Assembly: GCA_040766135.1 (NCBI GenBank)
Contig: JAXGRA010000018.1
Location: forward strand, 1 to 34,553
From: JAGVSV01 sp040766135
GTDB lineage: Bacteria > Bacillota > Clostridia > Christensenellales > Aristaeellaceae
DNA: 34,553 nt
Direction: 5' to 3'
Positions 24,039-31,495 of this stretch are shown one piece after another. The position numbers and the translations under genes are program-made. Position 1 is the first letter of the stretch. Each line of letters begins with the position of its first letter. A model generated the notes under the pieces. That model was not told where the DNA came from. It searched no databases and saw only the letters and a program-made list of their open reading frames with translations.

Positions 24039-24080
24039 GTAAAACCGGCATGGCTGTGACAGTTTGAGGGGATAAACCCG

Positions 24081-24109
24081 TTGACGAACCTTATAAAACT
24101 CGGTATCAT
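24081..24109 (+). promoter_or_regulatory. Promoter of the sugar ABC transporter operon
   Basis: TTGACG (24081-24086) and TATCAT (24104-24109) are 17 bases apart, 70 bases before the binding-protein start. The promoter lies between inverted arms CCCGTTG (24077-24083) and CAACGGG (24115-24121), which could be an operator or a long-loop terminator for the CDF gene. Confidence 0.6.
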
Positions 24110-24179
24110 GAAAGCAACGGGCGGGTTTTCTGAGATGGGGACGCGCTACGAATCAGCAATAGGGAGGAATATCTGAATC

Positions 24180-25475
24180 ATGAAGAAATCGACTACCGCT
24201 TGGCTTGCGGTGCTGCTGGTAGCGGCACTGGTTGTAGGCGGCGTGCTCCTGTCGCAAAAGGGCGACCTGCAAAAGAAGGTTGACGACCTGACCGCACAGG
24301 TAACTGCGCTGACGGCGGAGCTGGACACCGCCAAGAGCGAGGCTGCCGCTACTGCGGAGCAGGCCGCTGCCGCCGCTGCCGAAGCCGAGGCACTGAAAAA
24401 GCAGGCTGAGGAAAAGGCTGCTGCCGAGGCTGCCGAGAAGGCCGCAGCCGAAGAAGCTGCTGCTAAGGAAGCCGCCGAGAAGGCCGCAGCCGAAGAAGCT
24501 GCTGCTAAGGAAGCTGCCGAGAAAGCCGCAGCCGAAGAAGCTGCCAAGAAAGCTGCTGAAGAAGCCGCTGCTAAGGAAGCCGCCGAGAAGGCTGCTGCCG
24601 AAAAGGCTGAGAACTCCAAGTATAAGATTGGTATTCTGGCCCCTGCCGTTACGCACGGCTGGGTGGCGGGCGTAGCATACAATGCCGAGTATCAGGCCAA
24701 GGAACTGGCTGATGTCGTGGAATATAAAATGGCCACCTCCACCAACGCCGAGGAAATGACGGCGCAGCTGGACGACCTGCTCACCTGGGGCGCGCAGGCC
24801 ATCGTGGCCTTCCCGCAGTGGGAGGGCATGGAAGTGCCGATCCAGGCCGCCATTGACAAGGGCGTCGTCGTGGTCAACTTCGATATCGTTATCAATGCCA
24901 AGGGCATCTACTTGGTCACCGGCGACAACGAGAGCATGGGTGTGGAAGGCGCCAAGTACATTGTGGACAAGATTGGCAAGACCGGCACAGTGATCGCCCT
25001 GCCCGTGCCCACATCGGGCTCGGTCAGCCAGCTGCGCATGAAGGGCTTTATGGATACCATCAAGGAAATCGCGCCCGACATGACCGTTATTGAATATGCC
25101 ACCAAGTTCACCCGCGAGGACGGCCTGAAGGACTTCACCGACATTCTGGCAGCCAACCCGCAGATTGATGCGGTATACAGCTTAGATGACGAAACATCCA
25201 TCGGCGTGCTGCAGGCCATCAGCGATGCCAACCGCACGGATATCAAGGTCATCACCGGCGGCGGCGGCAGCCAGGGCTACTTCAAGATGATGCCTGAAAA
25301 CAAGGACATCTGGATTGCCAGCGCGCTGTACAGCCCGCTGATGGTGCGCGATGCCGTTGACGTGGCGGTGGCCGTATTGAAGGGCGAGGAGGTTGACCCC
25401 GTCAAGGTCATCCCCACCACCATCGTGGACCGTACCAACTACGAACAATTCCTGGATCCGGACTCCGTCTACTGA
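24180..25475 (+). CDS. Sugar ABC transporter substrate-binding protein on a helical stalk
   Basis: This 431-residue protein has three parts. Residues 1-26 are a hydrophobic N-terminal anchor (TTAWLAVLLVAALVVGGVLL) without a lipobox cysteine. Residues about 28-144 form a heptad-like stretch that becomes an Ala/Glu/Lys-rich repeat, predicted to be a long rigid helix or coiled coil. From Asn145 a Peripla_BP_4 domain starts (KIGILAPAVTHGW... VNFDIVINAKGIYLVTGDN... YSLDDETSIGVLQAI), as in ribose/galactose-type binding proteins. It delivers a sugar to the ATPase and permease encoded downstream. AGGGAGG (24161-24167) lies 12 bases from ATG. The specificity is unknown; nearby genes make arabinose or rhamnose reasonable guesses. 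Confidence 0.9.
   Translation: MKKSTTAWLAVLLVAALVVGGVLLSQKGDLQKKVDDLTAQVTALTAELDTAKSEAAATAEQAAAAAAEAEALKKQAEEKAAAEAAEKAAAEEAAAKEAAEKAAAEEAAAKEAAEKAAAEEAAKKAAEEAAAKEAAEKAAAEKAENSKYKIGILAPAVTHGWVAGVAYNAEYQAKELADVVEYKMATSTNAEEMTAQLDDLLTWGAQAIVAFPQWEGMEVPIQAAIDKGVVVVNFDIVINAKGIYLVTGDNESMGVEGAKYIVDKIGKTGTVIALPVPTSGSVSQLRMKGFMDTIKEIAPDMTVIEYATKFTREDGLKDFTDILAANPQIDAVYSLDDETSIGVLQAISDANRTDIKVITGGGGSQGYFKMMPENKDIWIASALYSPLMVRDAVDVAVAVLKGEEVDPVKVIPTTIVDRTNYEQFLDPDSVY
24429..24551 (+). repeat. 42-bp tandem repeat encoding the helical stalk
   Basis: A 42-base unit encoding AAEKAAAEEAAAKE occurs at 24429-24470 and 24471-24512 with few changes, then partly from 24513. Degenerate versions continue to about 24611. 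The repeat count may vary between strains through slippage. Confidence 0.85.
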
Positions 25476-25484
25476 TTATTCCGG

Positions 25485-25522
25485 CAACAGCGCCACGGCC
25501 TTTTTTAGCCGTGGCGCTGTTG
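25485..25522 (+). terminator. Intercistronic hairpin after the binding-protein gene
   Basis: CAACAGCGCCACGGC (25485-25499) pairs perfectly with 25508-25522 around an 8-base loop that contains T6. No U-tract follows the stem. It lies between the binding-protein gene and the ATPase gene, so it more likely protects the upstream message or causes partial termination. Confidence 0.7.
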
Positions 25523-25541
25523 TCAGATAGGTGTGAAACTC

Positions 25542-27035
25542 ATGAATCTTCAGATGCGCGGCATCTACAAGGCTTTTGGCGACAACCAGGTGCTGGTTGA
25601 CGTCGATTTTTCGTTGGATGCCGGCGATATTTGTGCCCTGCTGGGCGAGAACGGTGCCGGCAAATCCACCCTGATGAATATCCTTGGTGGCGTGCTTCCG
25701 GCCGACCGCGGCGAAATCCTGCTGGATGGCTGCGTTGTTCACTTTGCCTCGCCACTGGATTCGCTCAACGCCGGTATCGCTTTTATCCATCAGGAATTAA
25801 ACTTAGTCAACGACCTGGCCGTATACGAAAACCTGTTTTTAGGGCGGGAACTGCGCCGCCGCGGTGGCCTGGTGGATCATGATGCTATGATGGCCCGCAC
25901 CAAGCAGGTGTTTGAGCGCATGGGCATCACGCTGGATGTTACCCTGCCCGTGCGCGAGTTGGACGCCTCCCACAAGCAGATGGTGGAGATCAGCCGTGCG
26001 CTGGAGATGGACGCCAAGCTCATCATCATGGACGAGCCCACCACCACCCTGACCGATCCAGAGATTGAGCATTTGTTCCAAATCCTGCGCACGCTGGCGC
26101 AGCAGGGCGTGGGCATTATTTTTATTTCCCACAAATTGCGCGAGGCCGTTTCGCTGTGCAACCGTTTTGCGGTGCTGCGCGATGGGTACCTGGTGGCGCA
26201 CGGCCCCATGGAAGGGATTACCACGGATGATTTGTCGCGCCACATGGTGGGGTATGATTTACAGCAAGAGGAAAAGGGCCAGCCTGTTGTGCAGGGCGCG
26301 CCGGTGCTGGCCGGGCGCGGCCTGACATCGCGGCCATATTTTGAAGACATTGACTTTGCCGTCAGCGCGGGGGAAATTTTGGGCGTCACCGGGCTGCTGG
26401 GTGATGGCCGCAGCGAGGTGTTCCGTGCGATTATCGGCGATCTGCCGCTGCAAGCGGGGCAGGTGCTGATGGACGGCCAGCCTGTGCACATTGCATCGCC
26501 GGCGCAGGCCGTGGGGCACGGCATTGCCTATGTGCCGCGCGACCGAAAAAACAACGGCATCCTGAGGGACTTGGATATTTTGGACAATGGCACCGTGGTG
26601 GCGTGGCCCCGGCTGGCGCGGCGCGGTGTGATGGATCATGGGCAGCAGCGTGCGGACTTTGCCGCGCAGCGAGATGCCCTGCACATCAAAATGGGTGCTG
26701 AGGGCGATCCTATTACCAGTTTATCGGGCGGCAACCAGCAAAAGGTCATGCTGGCCAAATGGCTGTCGGTGTCGCCCCGGGTGCTGATCCTTGATAACCC
26801 CACCCAGGGTGTGGACGTGGGCGCCAAGGAAGAAATCTACCACATCATCCACCGCCTGGCGCGGGAGGGCACCGCCGTGGTGGTGCTCAGCAGCGAGGCG
26901 ACGGAGATTGTCCGCCTGTGCAGCCGTGCGCTGGTGCTGTTCCATGGCCGCATGGCCGGGGAGCTAAGCGGGCAAAACCTGAACGAATACGACATTATGC
27001 GACTGTCCACCGGCGGCCAGCCGGTGCAGGTATGA
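25542..27035 (+). CDS. Sugar ABC transporter ATP-binding protein (RbsA/MglA type)
   Basis: This 497-residue protein carries two nucleotide-binding domains. The first has Walker A GENGAGKST (Lys41) and Walker B IIMDEPTTTLT, but its signature reads LDASHKQ (140-146) instead of LSxGQ. The second has the usual degenerate Walker A of the family (GLLGDGRSEV) and a good signature LSGGNQQK. Its Walker B reads LILDNPTQGVD, with Asn419 in place of the catalytic Glu. It powers import through the permease encoded next. The start is ATG 25542; the in-frame GTG nine bases earlier coincides with the likely ribosome binding site AGGTG. Its TGA is followed 11 bases later by the permease start. Confidence 0.92.
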   Translation: MNLQMRGIYKAFGDNQVLVDVDFSLDAGDICALLGENGAGKSTLMNILGGVLPADRGEILLDGCVVHFASPLDSLNAGIAFIHQELNLVNDLAVYENLFLGRELRRRGGLVDHDAMMARTKQVFERMGITLDVTLPVRELDASHKQMVEISRALEMDAKLIIMDEPTTTLTDPEIEHLFQILRTLAQQGVGIIFISHKLREAVSLCNRFAVLRDGYLVAHGPMEGITTDDLSRHMVGYDLQQEEKGQPVVQGAPVLAGRGLTSRPYFEDIDFAVSAGEILGVTGLLGDGRSEVFRAIIGDLPLQAGQVLMDGQPVHIASPAQAVGHGIAYVPRDRKNNGILRDLDILDNGTVVAWPRLARRGVMDHGQQRADFAAQRDALHIKMGAEGDPITSLSGGNQQKVMLAKWLSVSPRVLILDNPTQGVDVGAKEEIYHIIHRLAREGTAVVVLSSEATEIVRLCSRALVLFHGRMAGELSGQNLNEYDIMRLSTGGQPVQV

Positions 27036-27046
27036 AGGGATATAGT

Positions 27047-28084
27047 ATGCAAGAGCGCCTGAAAAATCGCGGAAATCAACTGGTACGCCTGTGGAAGCGG
27101 CAGCCGCTGTTTTCCACTGCCATGGCGCTGCTGCTGATGGTGGTGGTGCAAACCATCGCCCTGGGGTTTGACTACCCCTCGTTTGGGGAGTGGCTGGTGG
27201 CCTGGGGGCGCAACTGGATCAACATTTTGCGCAACAACGCCGGTGTGGGCATCGTGGCGCTGGGCATGACGTTTGTGATTATCTCCGGCGGCATCGACCT
27301 GGCGGTAGGTTCAACGCTGGTGGCGGTGGGCGCCGTGGTGATGGCGCTGATTGATGAAGGCCCCTATGGCTTATTAAGGCAAATTGGCATCAGCGGCGTG
27401 CCTGCTTATGCCATCGCCATCCTGACAGCCTTGCTGATGGGCACCGCGCTGGGCGCGGGCACAGGGTATTTGGTGGCCAACCGCCGCCTGCCGCCGTTTA
27501 TCGCCACCCTGGGCATGATGAAAATCCTGCGCAGCGTGACGCAGCAGTATACGCAGCGCTCCTCACCCAGCGTTCCCATGGACTTTTTAAAGATTTCCAA
27601 CCTGCGCATCGGCGGCGAAATCATATTGCCCATCGTGTACTGGCTGCTGCTGGCCGCGCTGCTGCATTTTGTCAGCCGTCACACGGTGTTTGGCCGCCAG
27701 GTATACGCCATCGGCTCCAATGAGCGTGCCAGTCGCCTGTCCGGCATCCATGTCCGGCGTGTCAAGCGCATGGTGTACGCACTGATGGGCACGTTAGTAT
27801 CGGTGGCCAGCATTATCCAGATTGCCCGCATCGGCAGCATGGACTATGCCAACGCCGGGTCGGGCTATGAGATGGACGCCATCGCGGCGGTCATCATCGG
27901 CGGCACCAGCATGTCCGGCGGCCGCGGCTCCATCATTGGCACGGTGCTGGGCATGCTCATTCTGGCTGTGATGAACAACCTGTTAAACCTGATGGGCGTC
28001 CCGCCCTTCCTGCGCGAGGCGTTCAAGGGCCTGATTGTGATACTGGCCGTGCTGCTGCAAAAGAAAGATGACAGGAATAGCTAA
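27047..28084 (+). CDS. Sugar ABC transporter permease (RbsC type)
   Basis: This 345-residue protein has about eight to ten membrane segments of the BPD_transp_2 family. Signatures are FVIISGGIDLAVGSTLVAVG and the EAA-like stretch IIGGTSMSGGRGSIIGTVLGM. It forms the membrane channel with the RbsA-type ATPase. The start is taken as ATG 27047 because AAGGGA lies seven bases upstream. ATG 27032 overlaps the ATPase stop as ATGA and would add five residues, but has only a weak ribosome binding site. It ends the transporter operon. No clear terminator follows; only a short TTTCCT/AGGAAA hairpin (28093-28107). Confidence 0.92.
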   Translation: MQERLKNRGNQLVRLWKRQPLFSTAMALLLMVVVQTIALGFDYPSFGEWLVAWGRNWINILRNNAGVGIVALGMTFVIISGGIDLAVGSTLVAVGAVVMALIDEGPYGLLRQIGISGVPAYAIAILTALLMGTALGAGTGYLVANRRLPPFIATLGMMKILRSVTQQYTQRSSPSVPMDFLKISNLRIGGEIILPIVYWLLLAALLHFVSRHTVFGRQVYAIGSNERASRLSGIHVRRVKRMVYALMGTLVSVASIIQIARIGSMDYANAGSGYEMDAIAAVIIGGTSMSGGRGSIIGTVLGMLILAVMNNLLNLMGVPPFLREAFKGLIVILAVLLQKKDDRNS

Positions 28085-28118
28085 AATAATAGTTTCCTGA
28101 TAGGAAAAAACAATCCAT

Positions 28119-28895
28119 ATGCAAAAAGATGCCAAAGCAGACTTGCTGGCACAGTGGTTAGAAGAAGAAAAGATAGCCCACATGATCGGGTGGGATTTTT
28201 CCCATATACATGGCCGATATCGGGAGGAAGATGAGCTTCCCTGGGATATGCGGGCCGTTGTTCAGAAATATTTGAAGCCCGACATGAGGCTGCTGGATAT
28301 GGAAACCGGAGGTGGAGAGTTTTTGCTTTCCTTTGGCCATCCGCACCACATGACCGCAGCCATTGAGGCTTATCCGCCCAATGTCAAATACTGTGCGGAG
28401 AAACTCCTTCCCCTTGGCATAGACTTTAAGGAAGCGGATGGCGAGGATGATCTTCCCTTTGCTGACGAGTCTTTTCATATGATTACCAATCGGCACGGCG
28501 CTTACAAGGTGTCCGAGCTAAAGCGCCTGATCAGCCCAGACGGATATTTTATTACCCAGCAGGTAGGGGCGGAAAATGATCGGGAACTGATTCGTTTGCT
28601 CCAGCCAGAGAAAACAGAGTTTCCTTTTTCTCGGCATTATCTATCCCATAGAGCGCAGGAACTAAAAGAACTGGGCTTTGACATTTTGGAAAAGGATGAG
28701 GCGTTTCAACCCATTCGCTTTTATGATGTAGGAGCCTTAGTTTGGTTTGCCAGGATCATCGAATGGGAGTTTGAGGGCTTTTCTGTAGAGACCCACCTGG
28801 ATAATCTTTATAAAGCCCAAGAGATTTTAGAAGAAAAAGGCGTGATCGAGGGAACCATCCACCGCTTTTTTATGGTTGCACAGAAAAAAGGTTAG
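28119..28895 (+). CDS. Class I SAM-dependent methyltransferase
   Basis: This 258-residue protein has motif I as LLDMETGGGEFLL, followed by AIEAYPPNV (motif II, Glu binding the ribose), KEADGEDDLPFADESFHMI and LKRLISPDGYFITQQVG. These are typical of small-molecule methyltransferases. The substrate cannot be told. The gene is visibly richer in A/T at third positions than its neighbours, and its ribosome binding site (AGGAAA at 28102-28107) is rather far from ATG and partly paired in a small hairpin. The following spacer is also AT-rich. These features suggest a gene acquired from a lower-GC relative. It is not clearly part of the transporter operon. Confidence 0.85.
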   Translation: MQKDAKADLLAQWLEEEKIAHMIGWDFSHIHGRYREEDELPWDMRAVVQKYLKPDMRLLDMETGGGEFLLSFGHPHHMTAAIEAYPPNVKYCAEKLLPLGIDFKEADGEDDLPFADESFHMITNRHGAYKVSELKRLISPDGYFITQQVGAENDRELIRLLQPEKTEFPFSRHYLSHRAQELKELGFDILEKDEAFQPIRFYDVGALVWFARIIEWEFEGFSVETHLDNLYKAQEILEEKGVIEGTIHRFFMVAQKKG

Positions 28896-29055
28896 TTTTT
28901 GGGAAATGAACTGTGCTCTCTGTGTGAATCACAGATGAAAATGTAACAAAACCATATCGTGACTTGATTCCTATTGATAGACATGACAAAATAACAACGA
29001 ATATAGTTAAACGCTTTCCTAGTATGTAATTCTACATTAGAAAGGAGAACGCATT
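28896..29055. other. AT-rich spacer
   Basis: This spacer is markedly AT-rich compared with the rest of the window. It holds a small CTGTG/CACAG hairpin near 28919-28936 and no terminator or convincing promoter for the secreted protein that follows. TTGATT and TTGATA boxes occur without a well-placed -10 partner. Confidence 0.4.
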
Positions 29056-29679
29056 ATGCGCAAGTGCCTTTCCCTGCTGCTGATTCTGATGCTGCTGGTG
29101 CCGTTGGCGGCGCATGCGGCAGAATCGCGCTGGTCTGAACCAGATCGCTTCGTGGAGGAGCATGCCGAAACCGCCAAATACGCAGGTGAAAGCGAAACGT
29201 TTGACCTGTATTATCTGGTGGCGGATGCTTCTGCTTTGATGAAAGAGAAGGAGCCCGGGCGCGAGGTCGTGCCCAATGTGCGGGATATGATGTTCCGGGT
29301 GGCTGTGCTGCCCAAACCCGGCAAGGTTGTCCGGGATTTGCAGGTAAATGCGCATTTTGATTATGAACTGCAAGAAGTGCTGGCGAACCCCGAATGGTAT
29401 ATGGAGCAGATGCCCAATGTGACCGACCCGTCCAAGGGCGGAACGTTCACTTGGCTTACGTTCATCGAACTGGATTTTGTGCCCAGGGATGGCATCCCGC
29501 TGGATGCGTTCTATAATGTATTTTTTGAATTAAAATGGCAGGGCGGCAGCGAGGTGCTGTATGTAGACCGCAATACGCCGAACTACATGCCCGATGAGCA
29601 GCCGGAGGAAAACGTGCACCCGCTGAATGAAGAGGATGTAGCGCACATCAACGCGCTGGCAGAGGCGCTGCACAAGTAG
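29056..29679 (+). CDS. Secreted protein of unknown function
   Basis: This 207-residue protein has a clear signal peptide (RKCLSLLLILMLLVPLAAHA, likely cleaved before AES). The mature part is mixed alpha/beta and acidic, with strands such as DLYYLVADAS, MMFRVAVLPKPG, FIELDFVPRDG and FYNVFFELKW, ending in a helical tail. There are no cysteines in the mature part and no motif I recognise. The start is ATG 29056 behind AAAGGAG. It appears monocistronic and is closed by a terminator at 29729. Confidence 0.75.
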   Translation: MRKCLSLLLILMLLVPLAAHAAESRWSEPDRFVEEHAETAKYAGESETFDLYYLVADASALMKEKEPGREVVPNVRDMMFRVAVLPKPGKVVRDLQVNAHFDYELQEVLANPEWYMEQMPNVTDPSKGGTFTWLTFIELDFVPRDGIPLDAFYNVFFELKWQGGSEVLYVDRNTPNYMPDEQPEENVHPLNEEDVAHINALAEALHK

Positions 29680-29728
29680 CACTTGCTGCACATCCGCAAC
29701 AAAAAATAAACGCTGTATCTTATTCATC

Positions 29729-29760
29729 CTGCGCACGGTCAAATGCACCGTGCGCAGTTT
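29729..29760. terminator. Terminator between convergent genes
   Basis: CTGCGCACGGT (29729-29739) pairs perfectly with 29747-29757 around a 7-base loop and is followed by TTTATG. The minus-strand HD gene stops at 29759, so the hairpin serves both strands. Confidence 0.8.
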
Positions 29761-30373
29761 ATGTATCAAATATCCCCTGCACAATTTCCTCCCGGAACAG
29801 GGCATACACGCTACCGCCGCACAGCGCATCAAAATGCTGCTTGACGGCATAAAACGCGCGCCATTTGCGTACCATGATGTCCGTGACACCATGGCGCATC
29901 GCCACGTCGATTAGGCGGGTGTCCATCAACGTCACGCGGTCAGGCAGGCAGATGCCATCGCACAGCTGAATCAGGCGGTCATAATCGTTGTAGGTGCTGT
30001 CGCGCAGGTAGGCCGCGATAAAAGCCGTTTCCTCCGGTGTGCAGTCCATGGGGCCGGCAAATGCCTCCAGTTCCGCCAGCGGGAAAGAATGCGTCAGGCA
30101 CACGCGGGCAGTGTCCTCCCACCCTTTGTCCATCAGCAGCTGATACCCGGCGATCGCATGATGCAGCCCGCGCACCCCCTCATAGCGCCCCACATCGTGC
30201 AGCAAGCCCGACACATATGCCCTGTCGGCATCCAGCCCGCAGGCCTGCGCAATGCACCGTGCAGCACGTGCCGCCGTGCGGCAATGGTCAATCCACCGGC
30301 CAGGGTTTTGCGTCTGCGCCCAGCGCAGCAAGGCTTCGGCCTGCGCAATGGTGGGGATGGATGGGTTGCTCAT
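29759..30373 (-). CDS. HD-domain phosphohydrolase
   Basis: This 204-residue protein shows the HD-superfamily pattern: His30 in WIDHCRTAARAA, the His59-Asp60 pair in SGLLHDVGRYEG, HHAIAGYQLL and later YDRLIQLCDGI, whose Asp is the last metal ligand. It is of the single-domain YfbR-like or putative nucleotide phosphohydrolase type. The exact substrate is unknown. The start is ATG 30373 behind AAAAAGGAG, with its promoter at 30423-30451. It is monocistronic. Confidence 0.87.
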   Translation of the reverse strand: MSNPSIPTIAQAEALLRWAQTQNPGRWIDHCRTAARAARCIAQACGLDADRAYVSGLLHDVGRYEGVRGLHHAIAGYQLLMDKGWEDTARVCLTHSFPLAELEAFAGPMDCTPEETAFIAAYLRDSTYNDYDRLIQLCDGICLPDRVTLMDTRLIDVAMRHGVTDIMVRKWRAFYAVKQHFDALCGGSVYALFREEIVQGIFDT

Positions 30374-30422
30374 AAAACACGCTCCTTTTTGGCAAAATCA
30401 GGCTGGTTTTCATGGTCGCGTA

Positions 30423-30451
30423 TTTATATAACAAAATACAACCCTGAGCAA
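30423..30451 (-). promoter_or_regulatory. Promoter of the HD gene
   Basis: On the minus strand TTGCTC (30446-30451) and TATAAA (30423-30428) are 17 bases apart. The -35 box lies inside the palindromic terminator of the preceding minus-strand gene. Confidence 0.55.
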
Positions 30452-30470
30452 AACGCGCGTTTTGCTCAGG
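30443..30470 (-). terminator. Palindromic terminator of the aldo/keto reductase operon
   Basis: This is a perfect 28-bp palindrome with the core AAAACGCGCGTTTT, lying 22 bases after the stop codon of the reductase gene on the minus strand. The following bases GTTGTATTTTGTT supply a T-rich tail. It resembles the 26-bp palindrome at 16498. Confidence 0.75.
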
Positions 30471-30492
30471 ATGCAATCAGATATTCATAGCA

Positions 30493-31482
30493 TTAACCCA
30501 GCGCGATGGCGTCAATATCGGCCAGCTCCTCTTTGCTGAAAACCAGGTTGTTCTGCGCCTGCGCGCATTCCTGTATCTGGGCTAACTTGCTGGCGCCGAT
30601 GATGACCGAGGCCGTGGTGGGCTTGCGCAGCAGCCAGGCCAGCGCCATCTGCGCCAGGGATTGCCCGCGGCGCTGCGCGATGTCGTTCAACTTGCGGCTT
30701 TTTTCCACCGAGGCGTCAAATTTCTCATCCCGTTTGAGGAATACGCTGCTGCCCGCCACGCGCGAATCCTCCGGGATGCCGTTTAAGTATCGTCCTGTCA
30801 GCACGCCCTGCGCCAGCGGCGAAAACGGGATGGCACCTACGCCGTGCTTTTCCAGCACGTCGTACAGCCCCTGCTCCGGCCCGCGGTCTAACATATTGTA
30901 GCGCGGCTGATGGATCAGGCAGTGGATGCCCATGTCCTGCAAGATGCCAATGGCGCGGTCGGCCTGCTCGGCGTTGTAGTTGGACAATCCCACATACAGC
31001 GCCTTGCCGCTGCGCACGGCGTGCGCCAGCGCGCCCATGGTTTCCTCCAGCGGGGTGTCCGGGTCGGGGCGGTGATGGTAAAAAATGTCTACATATTCTA
31101 ACCCCATGCGCCGCAGGCTTTGATCGAGACTCGCCAGCAGCTGCTTGCGGGAGCCCCACTCGCCATACGGCCCCTCCCACATGTGGTAGCCGGACTTGGT
31201 GGAGATGATCAGTTCATCGCGGTAGCTGGATAGTTCGTTGCGCAGGATGCGGCCGAAGTTTTCCTCGGCGCTGCCCGGCGGCGGGCCGTAGTTGTTGGCC
31301 AGGTCAAAGTGCGTGATGCCCAAGTCAAACGCACCCAGCACCATCTCGCGGCTGTTTTCAAACAGCGTAACGCCGCCAAAGTTGTGCCACAGCCCCAGCG
31401 ATACGCTGGGCAGCTTGATGCCGCTTTTGCCCACGCGGCGGTACTGCATGGTGTCATAGCGTCGGGGATGAGCTTGATACAT
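30493..31482 (-). CDS. Aldo/keto reductase, L-glyceraldehyde 3-phosphate reductase (YghZ)-like
   Basis: This 329-residue AKR has the catalytic set in THFDLANNYGPPPGSAEENFG (Asp, Tyr), ELIISTKSGYHMWEGPYGEWG (Lys) and DIFYHHRPDPDTPLEETM (His). The GPYGEWGSRKQLLASLDQSL stretch is characteristic of the YghZ subgroup. C-terminal IGASKLAQIQECA is the NADPH-binding segment. The start is ATG 31482 behind AAGGAGG; upstream in-frame sequence belongs to the GH172 gene. It lies 13 bases after that gene, so an aldehyde or keto sugar released by it may be the substrate. Confidence 0.92.
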   Translation of the reverse strand: MYQAHPRRYDTMQYRRVGKSGIKLPSVSLGLWHNFGGVTLFENSREMVLGAFDLGITHFDLANNYGPPPGSAEENFGRILRNELSSYRDELIISTKSGYHMWEGPYGEWGSRKQLLASLDQSLRRMGLEYVDIFYHHRPDPDTPLEETMGALAHAVRSGKALYVGLSNYNAEQADRAIGILQDMGIHCLIHQPRYNMLDRGPEQGLYDVLEKHGVGAIPFSPLAQGVLTGRYLNGIPEDSRVAGSSVFLKRDEKFDASVEKSRKLNDIAQRRGQSLAQMALAWLLRKPTTASVIIGASKLAQIQECAQAQNNLVFSKEELADIDAIALG

Positions 31483-31495
31483 GGTGTTCCTCCTT

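Noticed and set aside
24074..24129. Riboswitch or clear terminator between the CDF gene and the ABC operon
   Set aside because: The arms CCCGTTG/CAACGGG enclose a promoter and leave a loop of over 30 bases; the structure is too weak to assign a class.
24146..24682. Minus-strand open frames rich in Ala/Ser or Gly/Ser/Phe
   Set aside because: They are antisense readings of the 42-bp repeat that encodes the stalk of the binding protein.
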